Assembly: GCA_964396595.1 (NCBI GenBank)
Contig: CAYNFR010000005.1
Span: 62,001-126,000, forward strand
DNA length: 64,000 nt
Reading direction: 5' to 3'
From: CAYNFR01 sp964396595
Lineage (GTDB): Bacteria > Bacteroidota > Bacteroidia > Chitinophagales > Saprospiraceae
Shown here: positions 17,726 to 25,931 of the stretch, in pieces
How the letters are laid out: each line of letters starts with the position of its first letter
How positions within the stretch are numbered: position 1 is the first letter of the stretch
Notes under the pieces: model-generated
Told to the model about the DNA's origin: nothing
The model's database searches: none
Seen by the model: the letters and a program-made list of their open reading frames with translations, nothing else
Translations under genes and position numbers: made by a program

Positions 17726-18102
17726 GGTCTAATGATATTGTTCAGCGGTGAAACTAATGAAGAATTCTTATTTATACCTAATTGTGTTGAAGAAGTTTTT
17801 CCTTCCATATAATTCGTATAGTCAACAGACCCTAGCCTGAAGCGGGTTGCTAGCTTCTGGATTCTGTCTTGCCTATCTTCCATGCGACAAAAATACCCGC
17901 GCCGGGGCGTCGTATAGCTAAAGCTCTTCTTCCTTTGGGTCAATCCGAAGGGCTGGCTAGATGGCTTAGCAAAAATGATAGTAAAATCATAGTTAAACAG
18001 AAGATCTTTGAGATCGATCGATTGGGGTGGTACGGTCTGGGCTGAAGCCCAATGTGGTGTCCAGATCTGCATAGTGAGTATCATCATAAAATACTTAGTC
18101 AT
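17722..18102 (-). CDS. Hypothetical exported protein, htrA operon
   Basis: 126 residues. N-terminus MTKYFMMILTMQIWTPHWASAQ looks like a signal peptide cleaved after AQ. The mature part contains SIDLKDLLFNYDFTIIF and RQDRIQKLATRFRLGSVDYTNYMEGK, with one Cys. No family recognised. It starts 9 bases after htrA ends and overlaps the next gene by four bases. A role beside the protease in the envelope is plausible but not shown. Confidence 0.55.
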   Translation of the reverse strand: MTKYFMMILTMQIWTPHWASAQTVPPQSIDLKDLLFNYDFTIIFAKPSSQPFGLTQRKKSFSYTTPRRGYFCRMEDRQDRIQKLATRFRLGSVDYTNYMEGKTSSTQLGINKNSSLVSPLNNIIRP

Positions 18103-18111
18103 CTCACTATG

Positions 18112-19551
18112 CTATTTGTCAGAGGGCATATTAAATGCGTAAGGAAACTGACCGGCATATCGCTCGTAAAATCCCTCTAGAATTACCTCATTTTCAGCGG
18201 ATTTTAATTTAACAATGAGATCGGCAGCGTCTTTGATGCTCTGCCCATTCATGCGCTCAATAATAAAACCCGGCTCCATATTAGTCTTGTCGACAATGCT
18301 TTCGCGAGACACGCTCACTACTACAACGCCATCAACTTGAATACGCTTCTTTTCTATTTCATTCAGATCTCTGACTTCTATACCTAAGTCGCGCAGTATC
18401 TTATCGTTCCTGATGGTGATGAACTCTGTGGTATTGAGATAATTCGTGAGGGTGATAGGCACTATATTTTTGATTTTCTTGCGATGATAAGTTAATCTTA
18501 TTTCATCTCCAGGTCTGTATTTATTTATTTGCTCGTAGAAATCTGATGTGCTGTTAAGTTCCACACCATTGATTTCGATCAATATGTCATTTTTTTGCAA
18601 ACCTGCTTTGGCTGCGGGGCTGTTTAGATTTAGTGATTTGATCTGTACGCCCATGATGCGGTCGAGATTATTTTCTTTGGCAATGCCAGCGTTTATTTCT
18701 TGAACTTGTAGCCCCAATCGCCCGCGTTGTACAGCACCGAATTCTCTTAAATCGATGATGACTTTTTGGACGAGATTAGAGGGTAAGGCGAAGGATAATC
18801 CTTCATAATTGCCTGATGAAGACAGGATCGCAGTACAAATTCCAACGAGTAGTCCATTGAGGTTCACTAGTGCTCCTCCGCTACTTCCTGGATTTATTAC
18901 AGCATCTGTTTGGATTAAGGATTCAATAGCATCTTTGTTTATAGCATCAATATTGCGTCCTTTAGCACTGATAATGCCCGCGGTTACTGTTGATTGTAGT
19001 CCGAAAGGGTTGCCGACTGCCAATACCCATTCACCTACCTGAAGTGAGTCAGAATTAGCAAACAGCATATATGGTAGGTTTTCCGATTCAATTTTAAGCA
19101 GGGCTATATCTGACATTTCATCATATCCTACTATCTGCGCCTCAAATTCTCGTTTATCTTCCAGGGTTATAGAAATGTAATCAGCCTTTTGAATGACATG
19201 ATAATTAGTTACAATGTAACCATCCGAAGAGCTAATCACACCTGATCCTTTTTCGCGTCGGTAATCTTTGGCATATAGGCTGCCGCCCTTGACACGTGAA
19301 TAAGCCATAATATATACCACAGATGATTTAGCAACACGAGCTGACTCTATAAAGGAAAGGGAGCTCAGGCCGCCCATGAGGAGAGATTGGCGGAATTCGT
19401 AGTTCGTAGGATAAGATACTCTTACAGGAACCGGAGCGTCTGATTGAATCAATACGACATCCTTCTTAAGGTGTGTATCATACACCCATATGCAGGCTAC
19501 TATAAGCACTAATGAAGCAAATGATTGATATAAAAATGATTTAAGCCTCAA
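18112..19551 (-). CDS. Do/HtrA-type trypsin-like serine protease with PDZ domains
   Basis: 479 residues. N-terminal hydrophobic segment (about 8-24) as signal or anchor, so it acts in the periplasm. Catalytic triad is complete: His in TNYHVIQ (about 116), Asp in EMSDIALLKI (about 147) and Ser in NPGSSGGALVN (about 224). PDZ1 spans about 280-365 (LGLQVQEINAG ... PAAKAGLQKNDILIEING) and a second PDZ-like region about 385-470. HtrA proteases degrade or hold misfolded envelope proteins under stress. It leads a three-gene minus-strand operon with two small exported proteins. Confidence 0.93.
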   Translation of the reverse strand: MRLKSFLYQSFASLVLIVACIWVYDTHLKKDVVLIQSDAPVPVRVSYPTNYEFRQSLLMGGLSSLSFIESARVAKSSVVYIMAYSRVKGGSLYAKDYRREKGSGVISSSDGYIVTNYHVIQKADYISITLEDKREFEAQIVGYDEMSDIALLKIESENLPYMLFANSDSLQVGEWVLAVGNPFGLQSTVTAGIISAKGRNIDAINKDAIESLIQTDAVINPGSSGGALVNLNGLLVGICTAILSSSGNYEGLSFALPSNLVQKVIIDLREFGAVQRGRLGLQVQEINAGIAKENNLDRIMGVQIKSLNLNSPAAKAGLQKNDILIEINGVELNSTSDFYEQINKYRPGDEIRLTYHRKKIKNIVPITLTNYLNTTEFITIRNDKILRDLGIEVRDLNEIEKKRIQVDGVVVVSVSRESIVDKTNMEPGFIIERMNGQSIKDAADLIVKLKSAENEVILEGFYERYAGQFPYAFNMPSDK

Positions 19552-19670
19552 TGGGTTAACTTATTTAGTTACAACATGAACGCCCTCGACACTCAGATCA
19601 TTATACAATAATTCATATATCAATAGAATAAAGATCTTCTACCCCATGCAAAGCTTCGGAAGAAGCTTAT

Positions 19671-20048
19671 CTAACCGCCTGTTTCAATCTTCAATTTATG
19701 AATGAGTGTAGCCCAATAATCTTTTTGCTCTTGCACTTCATCTGCATCACAGAAGTCTGTTATCTCCAGGATGGTCTCATTCGTAACATCGCTTTTATAC
19801 ATTCTGAATTCCAAGTATTCGCCGGGGTTACCTTCTTCCCAACCGAATCTCACCCGCTCTTCCTCAATGTCATCTAACATTTCTGCAATCTCCTCAGACC
19901 CCGCCCAGGAAAAACGATATTCATCATTTTCGACATCTACTACATCACAATACCATCTCACTAGACAAGCCGGTGTGGTGATAAAAGTATATAATATTGC
20001 AGGGGAGGCACGAAAGATGTATTCCAAATCTATTCTTTTACGCTTCAT
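19671..20048 (-). CDS. START-like (SRPBCC/AHSA1-type) domain protein
   Basis: 125 residues, no signal peptide. The start with IDLEYIFRASPAILYTFITTPACLVRWYCDVVD, then YRFSWAGSEEIAEMLDDIEEERVRFGWE, matches the small Bacteroidota 'START-like domain' family related to Aha1-type SRPBCC proteins. These have a hydrophobic cavity; ligand and role are unknown. It is divergent from the primary sigma factor gene, with 250 bases between. The same neighbourhood may occur in relatives, which I cannot check. Confidence 0.82.
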   Translation of the reverse strand: MKRKRIDLEYIFRASPAILYTFITTPACLVRWYCDVVDVENDEYRFSWAGSEEIAEMLDDIEEERVRFGWEEGNPGEYLEFRMYKSDVTNETILEITDFCDADEVQEQKDYWATLIHKLKIETGG

Positions 20049-20219
20049 ATTAATGTGTCGCTCGGCTAATCTTCACCAAGAGCGGCAAATAAGAATAAAA
20101 TTTTTCACTAATCAAAAAATAAGTTCATATATTTTCTCAATAGCCGATAATATTAGTGATTTGTGCTATATATATTTACTTTGATTGTCTTCGATCGCTT
20201 TAAAAAGACAAAAAAAGAG

Positions 20220-20252
20220 TTGTGCACGATAATTGTTAAGCATTTATATTTG
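20220..20252 (+). promoter_or_regulatory. Promoter of the primary sigma factor gene
   Basis: TTG at 20220-20222, 22 bases, then TATATTTG at 20245-20252, a full match to TAnnTTTG. The ATG at 20299 follows 46 bases later. Confidence 0.6.
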
Positions 20253-20298
20253 AACCTTGAGAGCATTGTGAACAAATTGTTAAATCCAATTCAACTAT

Positions 20299-21168
20299 AT
20301 GAGGCAGCTAAAGATTACTAAGTCAATCACTAACCGCGAAAGCCAATCGCTGGAAAAGTATCTTCAAGAAATCGGTAAAGTAGATTTGTTAACACCTGAA
20401 GAGGAAGTAGAGCTAGCAAAGAAAATAAAAGAAGGAGATCAGGAATCCCTAGAAAGATTGACAAAGGCTAATCTTAGATTTGTTGTCTCAGTGGCAAAGC
20501 AATACCAAAATCAAGGCTTATCACTGAGTGATCTTATTAATGAAGGCAACTTAGGTCTTATAAAGGCAGCACAACGTTTTGACGAGACCAGAGGCTTTAA
20601 ATTCATTTCTTACGCCGTATGGTGGATTAGACAATCGATATTGCAGGCACTAGCAGAGCAATCAAGAATAGTCAGGTTGCCTCTTAACAAGGTCGGATCT
20701 CTTAATAAAATAAACCGTGCATTTTCAGAACTTGAACAGGAATTTGAGCGCGAGCCATCTTCACACGAACTGGCAGAAATTCTGGATATTCCGGCGCAAG
20801 AGGTTGAGACCACCCTTGGAGTAGCGAGTCGTCACGTATCCATGGATGCACCTTTTGTAGATGGAGAGGATAACTCATTGCTAGATGTTTTAGAGAATAT
20901 CGGCACACCGGGTACGGATGCAGGGTTAGAGTATGTCGAATCACTTCGCACAGAGATCGAGAGATCATTAGGAACATTGACTGAACGTCAAATGGACGTC
21001 ATCAAGTTGTATTTCGGAATAGGGGTGGAGCACCCACTTAATCTCGAAGATATAGGTGAGAGATTCGGCTTGACCAGAGAGCGTGTACGTCAGATCAAGG
21101 ATAAGGCAATTAATAAGCTGCGTTCATCGTCCAGAAGTAAATTACTCAAGCATTATTTAGGAGCCTAG
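20299..21168 (+). CDS. rpoD: RpoD/SigA-type primary sigma factor
   Basis: 289 residues, the short Bacteroidota form that lacks region 1.1. Region 1.2 is SLEKYLQEIGKVDLLTPEEEVELAKKI; region 2 has ANLRFVVSVAKQYQNQGLSL, DLINEGNLGLIKAAQRFD and GFKFISYAVWWIRQSI (-10 recognition); region 3 about 130-200; region 4 has TERQMDVIKLYFG and the helix-turn-helix LEDIGERFGLTRERVRQIKDKA. It recruits RNA polymerase to the TTTG/TAnnTTTG promoters listed here. Single gene with its own promoter. Confidence 0.96.
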   Translation: MRQLKITKSITNRESQSLEKYLQEIGKVDLLTPEEEVELAKKIKEGDQESLERLTKANLRFVVSVAKQYQNQGLSLSDLINEGNLGLIKAAQRFDETRGFKFISYAVWWIRQSILQALAEQSRIVRLPLNKVGSLNKINRAFSELEQEFEREPSSHELAEILDIPAQEVETTLGVASRHVSMDAPFVDGEDNSLLDVLENIGTPGTDAGLEYVESLRTEIERSLGTLTERQMDVIKLYFGIGVEHPLNLEDIGERFGLTRERVRQIKDKAINKLRSSSRSKLLKHYLGA

Positions 21169-21177
21169 CGGTAAGAT

Positions 21178-21654
21178 TTACAATGAACCATCATCCCAGA
21201 CCTGTGGGGGTCTGTTTATTGATTCTTCTAAGGAGATAAAGGTCTCGGTGCGCTGAATTCCTTCGATGTTCTGAATCTTATTAGACAGAACATCACGTAA
21301 GTGATCGGTGGACTTACACATGAGCCTCGCAAAAATGCTGTAATTGCCGGTGGTATAATGGGCAGATACGATTTCAGGGATTTTCTGAAGATCGTTGATG
21401 ACATTTTTGTAATAGTTACTTTTCTCCAGATAAATCCCTATAAAAGCTACTATGTCATAACCGAGCTTAGCATAATCGAGCTTGAGGCTTGATCCGACAA
21501 TTATCTGGGCTTCCGTCATTTTTTTTAACCTCACATGTACGGTTCCTCCAGAAACGAACAACTTTTGGCCGATTTCAGCATAGGAGGTTTTAGCATCCTC
21601 TAGCATCAATGCCAATATTCTTAAGTCAACATCATCTAATTCTATGTCTGCCAT
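21178..21654 (-). CDS. Lrp/AsnC family transcriptional regulator
   Basis: 158 residues. N-terminal winged helix-turn-helix (about 4-62: LDDVDLRILALMLEDAKTSYAEIGQKLFVSGGTVHVRLKKM) and a C-terminal RAM/AsnC ligand domain (about 72-150: VAFIGIYLEKSNYYKNVI ... IVSAHYTTGNYSIFARL). Bacteroidota members usually sense amino acids and bind DNA as octamers. The target cannot be told. Its 3' end is 9 bases from the end of the convergent sigma gene. Confidence 0.93.
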   Translation of the reverse strand: MADIELDDVDLRILALMLEDAKTSYAEIGQKLFVSGGTVHVRLKKMTEAQIIVGSSLKLDYAKLGYDIVAFIGIYLEKSNYYKNVINDLQKIPEIVSAHYTTGNYSIFARLMCKSTDHLRDVLSNKIQNIEGIQRTETFISLEESINRPPQVWDDGSL

Positions 21655-21988
21655 GATCTAATCTATAGGGCGCAAAATACTGAATATTTTATCCTTATCC
21701 CATCTGGAACACTTTTCCACAGATTAATCACCTCACTGGGTAGATTAATACCACAGCAGATTGTCAGGCACGATGAAGTTTTGGTCTATCAGCGGAGATA
21801 AAAGCACTGACAATAAGCGATAATTTAGCATGGTGACCGACTTACCACATTGAGTACTTATTATTGTACCATCATAATGTAGTACGGCTTCACTAAAAAT
21901 GAGCCAATTATGATACTTAATCTTCGTTAAACTGTATGATACTTATAATCGTTAGAGAATATTATTACTTCAAAGCTTATTAAGCCAC
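21655..21988. other. 334-base intergenic region between Lrp and S41 protease genes
   Basis: Divergent regulatory region. I see two copies of AGATTAAT (at about 21721 and 21743) with CCACAG next to each, arranged roughly as a mirror, but no consensus promoter or RNA. An Lrp self-binding site is possible but unproven. Confidence 0.35.
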
Positions 21989-23407
21989 ATGAATCAAAAA
22001 TATGTACCAATAACAATGGCCGTCATCGCTGTGATTGGTATCGTAATAGGCATGCGCATTCAAGAAAGCCTAGTTTTCGATGGGGTCGTCCAAAAACAGA
22101 ACGCTTCCAATGTTGCGGCATTGTCAGAAGCGATCAGACATATCCAGTCGAAGTATTATGGGGAGGTCAGTACAGAAGAAATAGCAGACGGACTAATTTT
22201 CCAACTTGTCGATAAATTAGACCCCTATTCCAGATATTACTCCCCGTCTCAATATGCTACTTACCAAGATCAAATGGCAGGTCATATTTCCGGAGTTGGT
22301 GTTGAAATGCTCTCCCTCCACGACACTGTATATATCGTAGGTCTTCATCCTGATGGTTCTGCTAAAAACAAGGGAATAAGGTTGGGAGATAGAATTATTT
22401 CTATTGATTCCACTGTTCTTTCAGGAACAGGGAGCAGTGGATTGAGAGGAATCAGTAGATATGAGATAGGAGATACGCTTAACATGACCGTCCTGCAAGA
22501 AGGCGTGGCCAATTCTTATCAACTTGTATTGAAAAGGCTTAAGCAATCCTTGATTCATCACAAGCAGATAGACAGTGAAGGTGTGTATATAAAACTTGAT
22601 AAATTCTACAACGGGTGTTTTCAGGATTTTATGGACGTCTTTGATGAGGCGGCGAAACAAGGCATCAAGTATAAATACCTTATTCTGGATCTGAGGAATA
22701 ATCCTGGAGGTGTACTTGATGAGTCAATCAAGTTGCTCAACCAATTTTTTAAAGAGAGTAAAGTGAAACTGCTCACCAGTGTGACTTCCGACTCAAGGGA
22801 GAAAAAATATTTCACTAATGGAAGAAGTTTTTTAAATCTTGAGCGAACCGTGATTCTTACCAATCGCAATAGTGCTTCAGCAAGTGAAATCATGGCAGGA
22901 TGTCTGCAGGATCTCCATAAAGCTGTGATTATCGGAGATACTACCTATGGCAAAGGGCTTATTCAGCAGAGCTTTGAGCTCACTAATGGTGGTAGCATAT
23001 CTATAACTACTGGACACTATGAATTACCGGCAGGCAATATAGTTTCTTCTCATCATGACGGTGGTGATCATATAAAAGGTGTGTATCCCCAGCTCACCCA
23101 TGTTTCTGCATGTGAACTCTATCATCCTCCGCGCAGGACTATTCAAGAATGGTCATTGATCAACCAGGCGTGGGCGCTAGATTTACCCTCGATTGTCACC
23201 GCTTATCTCAAGGATTTCAACACGGAAGATCCATGTGCAGATGTCTATATCATGAGCCTTATTAATTATATAGGAGAATTAAATAATGATAAGCTGGGTT
23301 GGCAGGAGCTGATATCGCTAGATAAATTGGTTAATACAGCCGCCGACATATTGTATTCTACGGACAGATATGCTGAGTTGATTGGGGCTCACCACTCATT
23401 ATTCTAG
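21989..23407 (+). CDS. S41 family C-terminal processing peptidase
   Basis: 472 residues. N-terminal membrane segment (about 5-22) as anchor or signal, then a PDZ domain (about 85-165, ISGVGVEMLSLHDTVYIVGLHPDGSAKNKGIRLGDRII), then the tail-specific protease core. Nucleophile Ser is in NRNSASASEIMAG (about 294) and the Lys base in TYGKGLIQQ (about 321). A C-terminal region (about 370-472) is typical of Bacteroidota CtpA-like enzymes. It acts in the periplasm on C-terminal ends of proteins. Its stop overlaps the convergent channel gene by nine bases. Confidence 0.93.
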   Translation: MNQKYVPITMAVIAVIGIVIGMRIQESLVFDGVVQKQNASNVAALSEAIRHIQSKYYGEVSTEEIADGLIFQLVDKLDPYSRYYSPSQYATYQDQMAGHISGVGVEMLSLHDTVYIVGLHPDGSAKNKGIRLGDRIISIDSTVLSGTGSSGLRGISRYEIGDTLNMTVLQEGVANSYQLVLKRLKQSLIHHKQIDSEGVYIKLDKFYNGCFQDFMDVFDEAAKQGIKYKYLILDLRNNPGGVLDESIKLLNQFFKESKVKLLTSVTSDSREKKYFTNGRSFLNLERTVILTNRNSASASEIMAGCLQDLHKAVIIGDTTYGKGLIQQSFELTNGGSISITTGHYELPAGNIVSSHHDGGDHIKGVYPQLTHVSACELYHPPRRTIQEWSLINQAWALDLPSIVTAYLKDFNTEDPCADVYIMSLINYIGELNNDKLGWQELISLDKLVNTAADILYSTDRYAELIGAHHSLF

Positions 23408-24898
23408 ACCCAGATATCTTTTTATGAATCTCACGACTTGTGCACGAGGATTGTCACTCTTGAGTCTCTTGTCTTCATTAGCTTTCTCTAGTAAATGACT
23501 CAGATCGGCATTGTTTCGTTCGAGGGCGGTGAGCAATTTATCAAGGATGTCCTCATCCTGAGCTAATATTTCTCCAAAACTTGCCTTATTGATGATAGCG
23601 GTGTTCATATCCGTATGTGCTACGACTGTTGCACTGCGCGGATTACCGGTCAATAGACTCATTTCACCGAAGTAATCGCCTCTATTTTTGTCAGCAACAT
23701 ATATTTTGCCTTTTCCATCATCTAGATAAACCTTGGCTTGACCACTTAATATAAAAAACATCGAGTCTCCTATATCTCCCTGCTTGACCAGCATATCATC
23801 TTTAGAAAACAGATGTATATCAATATTGTCCGTCAGGAATTGAAGCTGCTTGGCGTTTAGGCCTCTTAGTAATGGAATCTTGGCTAATTCTTTGTGCCAT
23901 TGACCTCTTAATGTTCTGATTTTCTCACGGCTCTTTTCTTCAAAATTATTCTCTAAATGTAATTTTTGAATAGGGTAGGCCACTTGAATATCATTTCTGT
24001 TTAAGAGATACCACAATCTGCTTTGTACCTTATCGATAAGGTAGACTATTTCGCCATAATCATAAAGCCAAAATTTCATCACATAAGTGATCCCTCGCTC
24101 AGTATATGCATGGACAAAGGCACCGAGTCGAGGATCTTCTTGTATTTCGTCCACTTCAGCTATCAATTTATTGAGTACATCTTTGATTACATTGGGGGGA
24201 TAGGAATAGTCGAATGTCACAAAGAGATTGTGAATCTGTCGGTTAGAAGGTTTTGAAAAGTTGATTATTTTCTCGTTGGAGACTTGTTTGTTCGTGAAAC
24301 TAACATAGTTCGATTCCCGTGTCTGGATGGTAAGGGTGCGCCAATTTTGACTTAAAATACGACCTTCATGCCCCCCTATGACTACCCAGTCTCCTACTTC
24401 AAAAGGAGATTCAATCTGAATGGCTAATCCGGCAAAAAGATTTGACAATGTGTCTTGAAGAGAAAGTCCAATGACTGCCGACAACACGGTTGATCCTATA
24501 ACGATGCCTTGAATTTCTTTGTCAAATAATGATTGTACAAGGGCGAGCATCAGCACGATTAAGACAAAAAATATCAACAAATCGAACAAAAAGCGAGGGA
24601 TTCTTACAATGTTCTTTCTGATCAAGAAGGTATAAAATAACCAGAGTACGAATTGCATAGCGGCATTAGTGGCAGTCAATAGCCAGCCGAGATATGCTAC
24701 TTTTTGCACCATGCTAGGCGATGCAGCAAACTCTTCTCCCAAAACAAACTGTGCGAACAGCGATGTAACTCCAAATAGTAGAATGGCTACTAATACCTTT
24801 CTATCATAAGGAATTTTTAGCTTACGTTTGAGTATAACCGTTGCTTGGCCGGCTAAGAGTAGGAGGACATAGCCAATAAAAAAAACTGATGCGCTCAT
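23399..24898 (-). CDS. MscS-type channel with cyclic-nucleotide-binding domain
   Basis: 499 residues from ATG 24898 (an upstream in-frame start at 24928 would add ten residues). Membrane segments at about 4-20, 30-50, 62-92 and 103-125, then the pore helix and MscS beta domain (about 130-300: IVIGSTVLSAVIGLSLQDTLSNLFAGLAIQIESPFEVGDWV). The C-terminal about 350-480 is a cNMP-binding fold (LVKQGDIGDSMFFILSGQAKVYL ... GDYFGEMSLLTGNPRSATVVA), with the phosphate-binding cassette FGEMSLL...PRSATV. This is the bCNG-type branch of MscS channels, thought to gate by cyclic nucleotides more than by tension. It is last in a five-gene cluster. Confidence 0.9.
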   Translation of the reverse strand: MSASVFFIGYVLLLLAGQATVILKRKLKIPYDRKVLVAILLFGVTSLFAQFVLGEEFAASPSMVQKVAYLGWLLTATNAAMQFVLWLFYTFLIRKNIVRIPRFLFDLLIFFVLIVLMLALVQSLFDKEIQGIVIGSTVLSAVIGLSLQDTLSNLFAGLAIQIESPFEVGDWVVIGGHEGRILSQNWRTLTIQTRESNYVSFTNKQVSNEKIINFSKPSNRQIHNLFVTFDYSYPPNVIKDVLNKLIAEVDEIQEDPRLGAFVHAYTERGITYVMKFWLYDYGEIVYLIDKVQSRLWYLLNRNDIQVAYPIQKLHLENNFEEKSREKIRTLRGQWHKELAKIPLLRGLNAKQLQFLTDNIDIHLFSKDDMLVKQGDIGDSMFFILSGQAKVYLDDGKGKIYVADKNRGDYFGEMSLLTGNPRSATVVAHTDMNTAIINKASFGEILAQDEDILDKLLTALERNNADLSHLLEKANEDKRLKSDNPRAQVVRFIKRYLGLE

Positions 24899-24943
24899 GT
24901 ATTTAATACCTGACTTATAAAGAAGCAAGGTACTATAAAGCTG

Positions 24944-25534
24944 CTAATTAATGTCTTCGGACTCCGCAGAATTACTTGCTTTGATATCAATAGCTCCTCC
25001 TGTCACAATATATTTCATCACGTCGGCAGATTTCATGTTTATTCTGCTGATGTCTTTTTTGGGTACCACAAAGAGATTGCCGGAAAAATTATAAGAATGA
25101 GGAAAGTAAACTGCTTCGTACTCACCTATTTCTTTGTCATCAATGATACTTGATGGATCACCTGTGATAAATCCGAGTTTTAACATTCCGGTCGATGAAA
25201 TTCTGACAGCTACCGGTATAGTAAATTTCTTTTTGTCTCCGACGAAGGCATCTGTTATATCTCTGACAGATTTGTAAAGCAGGTTAATTATCGGAATCCG
25301 CTGTATTGTCTTATCAGCCCAAGTAAAAATCGGTCGGGTGATAAATACATTGGCCAATAGGCCAATCATTGTGACCATCACCAGAACAACAAGAATGTTA
25401 ATGCCCGGCAGAGGTATGCCTACTAATTCATCTGCCCATGCGACAAGACGATATATAACTGCTCCTGTTATAAAAATCGGACTGAGGATTACCAGACCTG
25501 CTATGAAATGGCGCAATAAAATTTTACCGATCAT
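24944..25534 (-). CDS. DUF502 membrane protein
   Basis: 196 residues from ATG 25534, which is one base after the upstream stop; an ATG at 25558 would overlap it. Two membrane segments (about 6-26 and 42-65) then a soluble part with RIPIINLLYKSVRDI, the DUF502 hallmark, followed by KLGFITGDP and VYFPHSYNFSGNLFVVPK. DUF502 proteins are widespread inner-membrane proteins without a known role. It is tightly linked to the Dabb-like gene before it and the MscS gene after it (45-base gap). Confidence 0.88.
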   Translation of the reverse strand: MIGKILLRHFIAGLVILSPIFITGAVIYRLVAWADELVGIPLPGINILVVLVMVTMIGLLANVFITRPIFTWADKTIQRIPIINLLYKSVRDITDAFVGDKKKFTIPVAVRISSTGMLKLGFITGDPSSIIDDKEIGEYEAVYFPHSYNFSGNLFVVPKKDISRINMKSADVMKYIVTGGAIDIKASNSAESEDIN

Positions 25535-25535
25535 T

Positions 25536-25931
25536 TCACTTAATTTGTTGTGTATCAAAGATCATCGGAGGCGACACCATGAATAGACTTGTAGACTTTA
25601 TGACTTGTCGATGAATGTCGTTTTCTTGATATCTCTGCAGATCTCGTTTATTTTTAAATTTCACTGATACCATTAGCTGGCATTCCTTTATGGTGCGAGG
25701 ATCATCCACATCAATGAATTCGGAAATTTCGAGATGAATAATTTCTTTGATGGAGTTTAATTTTTTGATTTCCTTGATGACAAAATTCTTATCGTTCAGG
25801 GCTATAGGATTAATGAGATTCAGACAGATGGTATGAATAATAGGGCGCTTAACTGCTGATGCACAGGACGGCATAAGTACAATAAAGTGAATACTGATTA
25901 TGATCGCGAATAATGTGCTAATTCGGGACAT
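25536..25931 (-). CDS. Dabb-like (stress-responsive A/B barrel) lipoprotein
   Basis: 131 residues from ATG 25931; ATGs at 25940 and 25946 would overlap the previous gene more. The signal peptide ends in FIVLMPSCAS, a plausible lipobox. The mature part has the Dabb pattern: IIHTICLNLINP, KEIKKLNSIKEI, an acidic SEFIDVDDP, LMVSVKFKNKRDLQRYQENDIHRQVI. Dabb proteins are ferredoxin-like dimeric barrels. An exported Dabb is unusual in my knowledge of the family. Overlaps its upstream neighbour by about 14 bases, so coupled translation. Confidence 0.65.
   Translation of the reverse strand: MSRISTLFAIIISIHFIVLMPSCASAVKRPIIHTICLNLINPIALNDKNFVIKEIKKLNSIKEIIHLEISEFIDVDDPRTIKECQLMVSVKFKNKRDLQRYQENDIHRQVIKSTSLFMVSPPMIFDTQQIK

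Noticed and set aside
24300..24330. tRNA T-arm-like GTTCGATTCCCG
   Set aside because: It lies inside the MscS-type channel gene on the other strand and no cloverleaf can be built around it.
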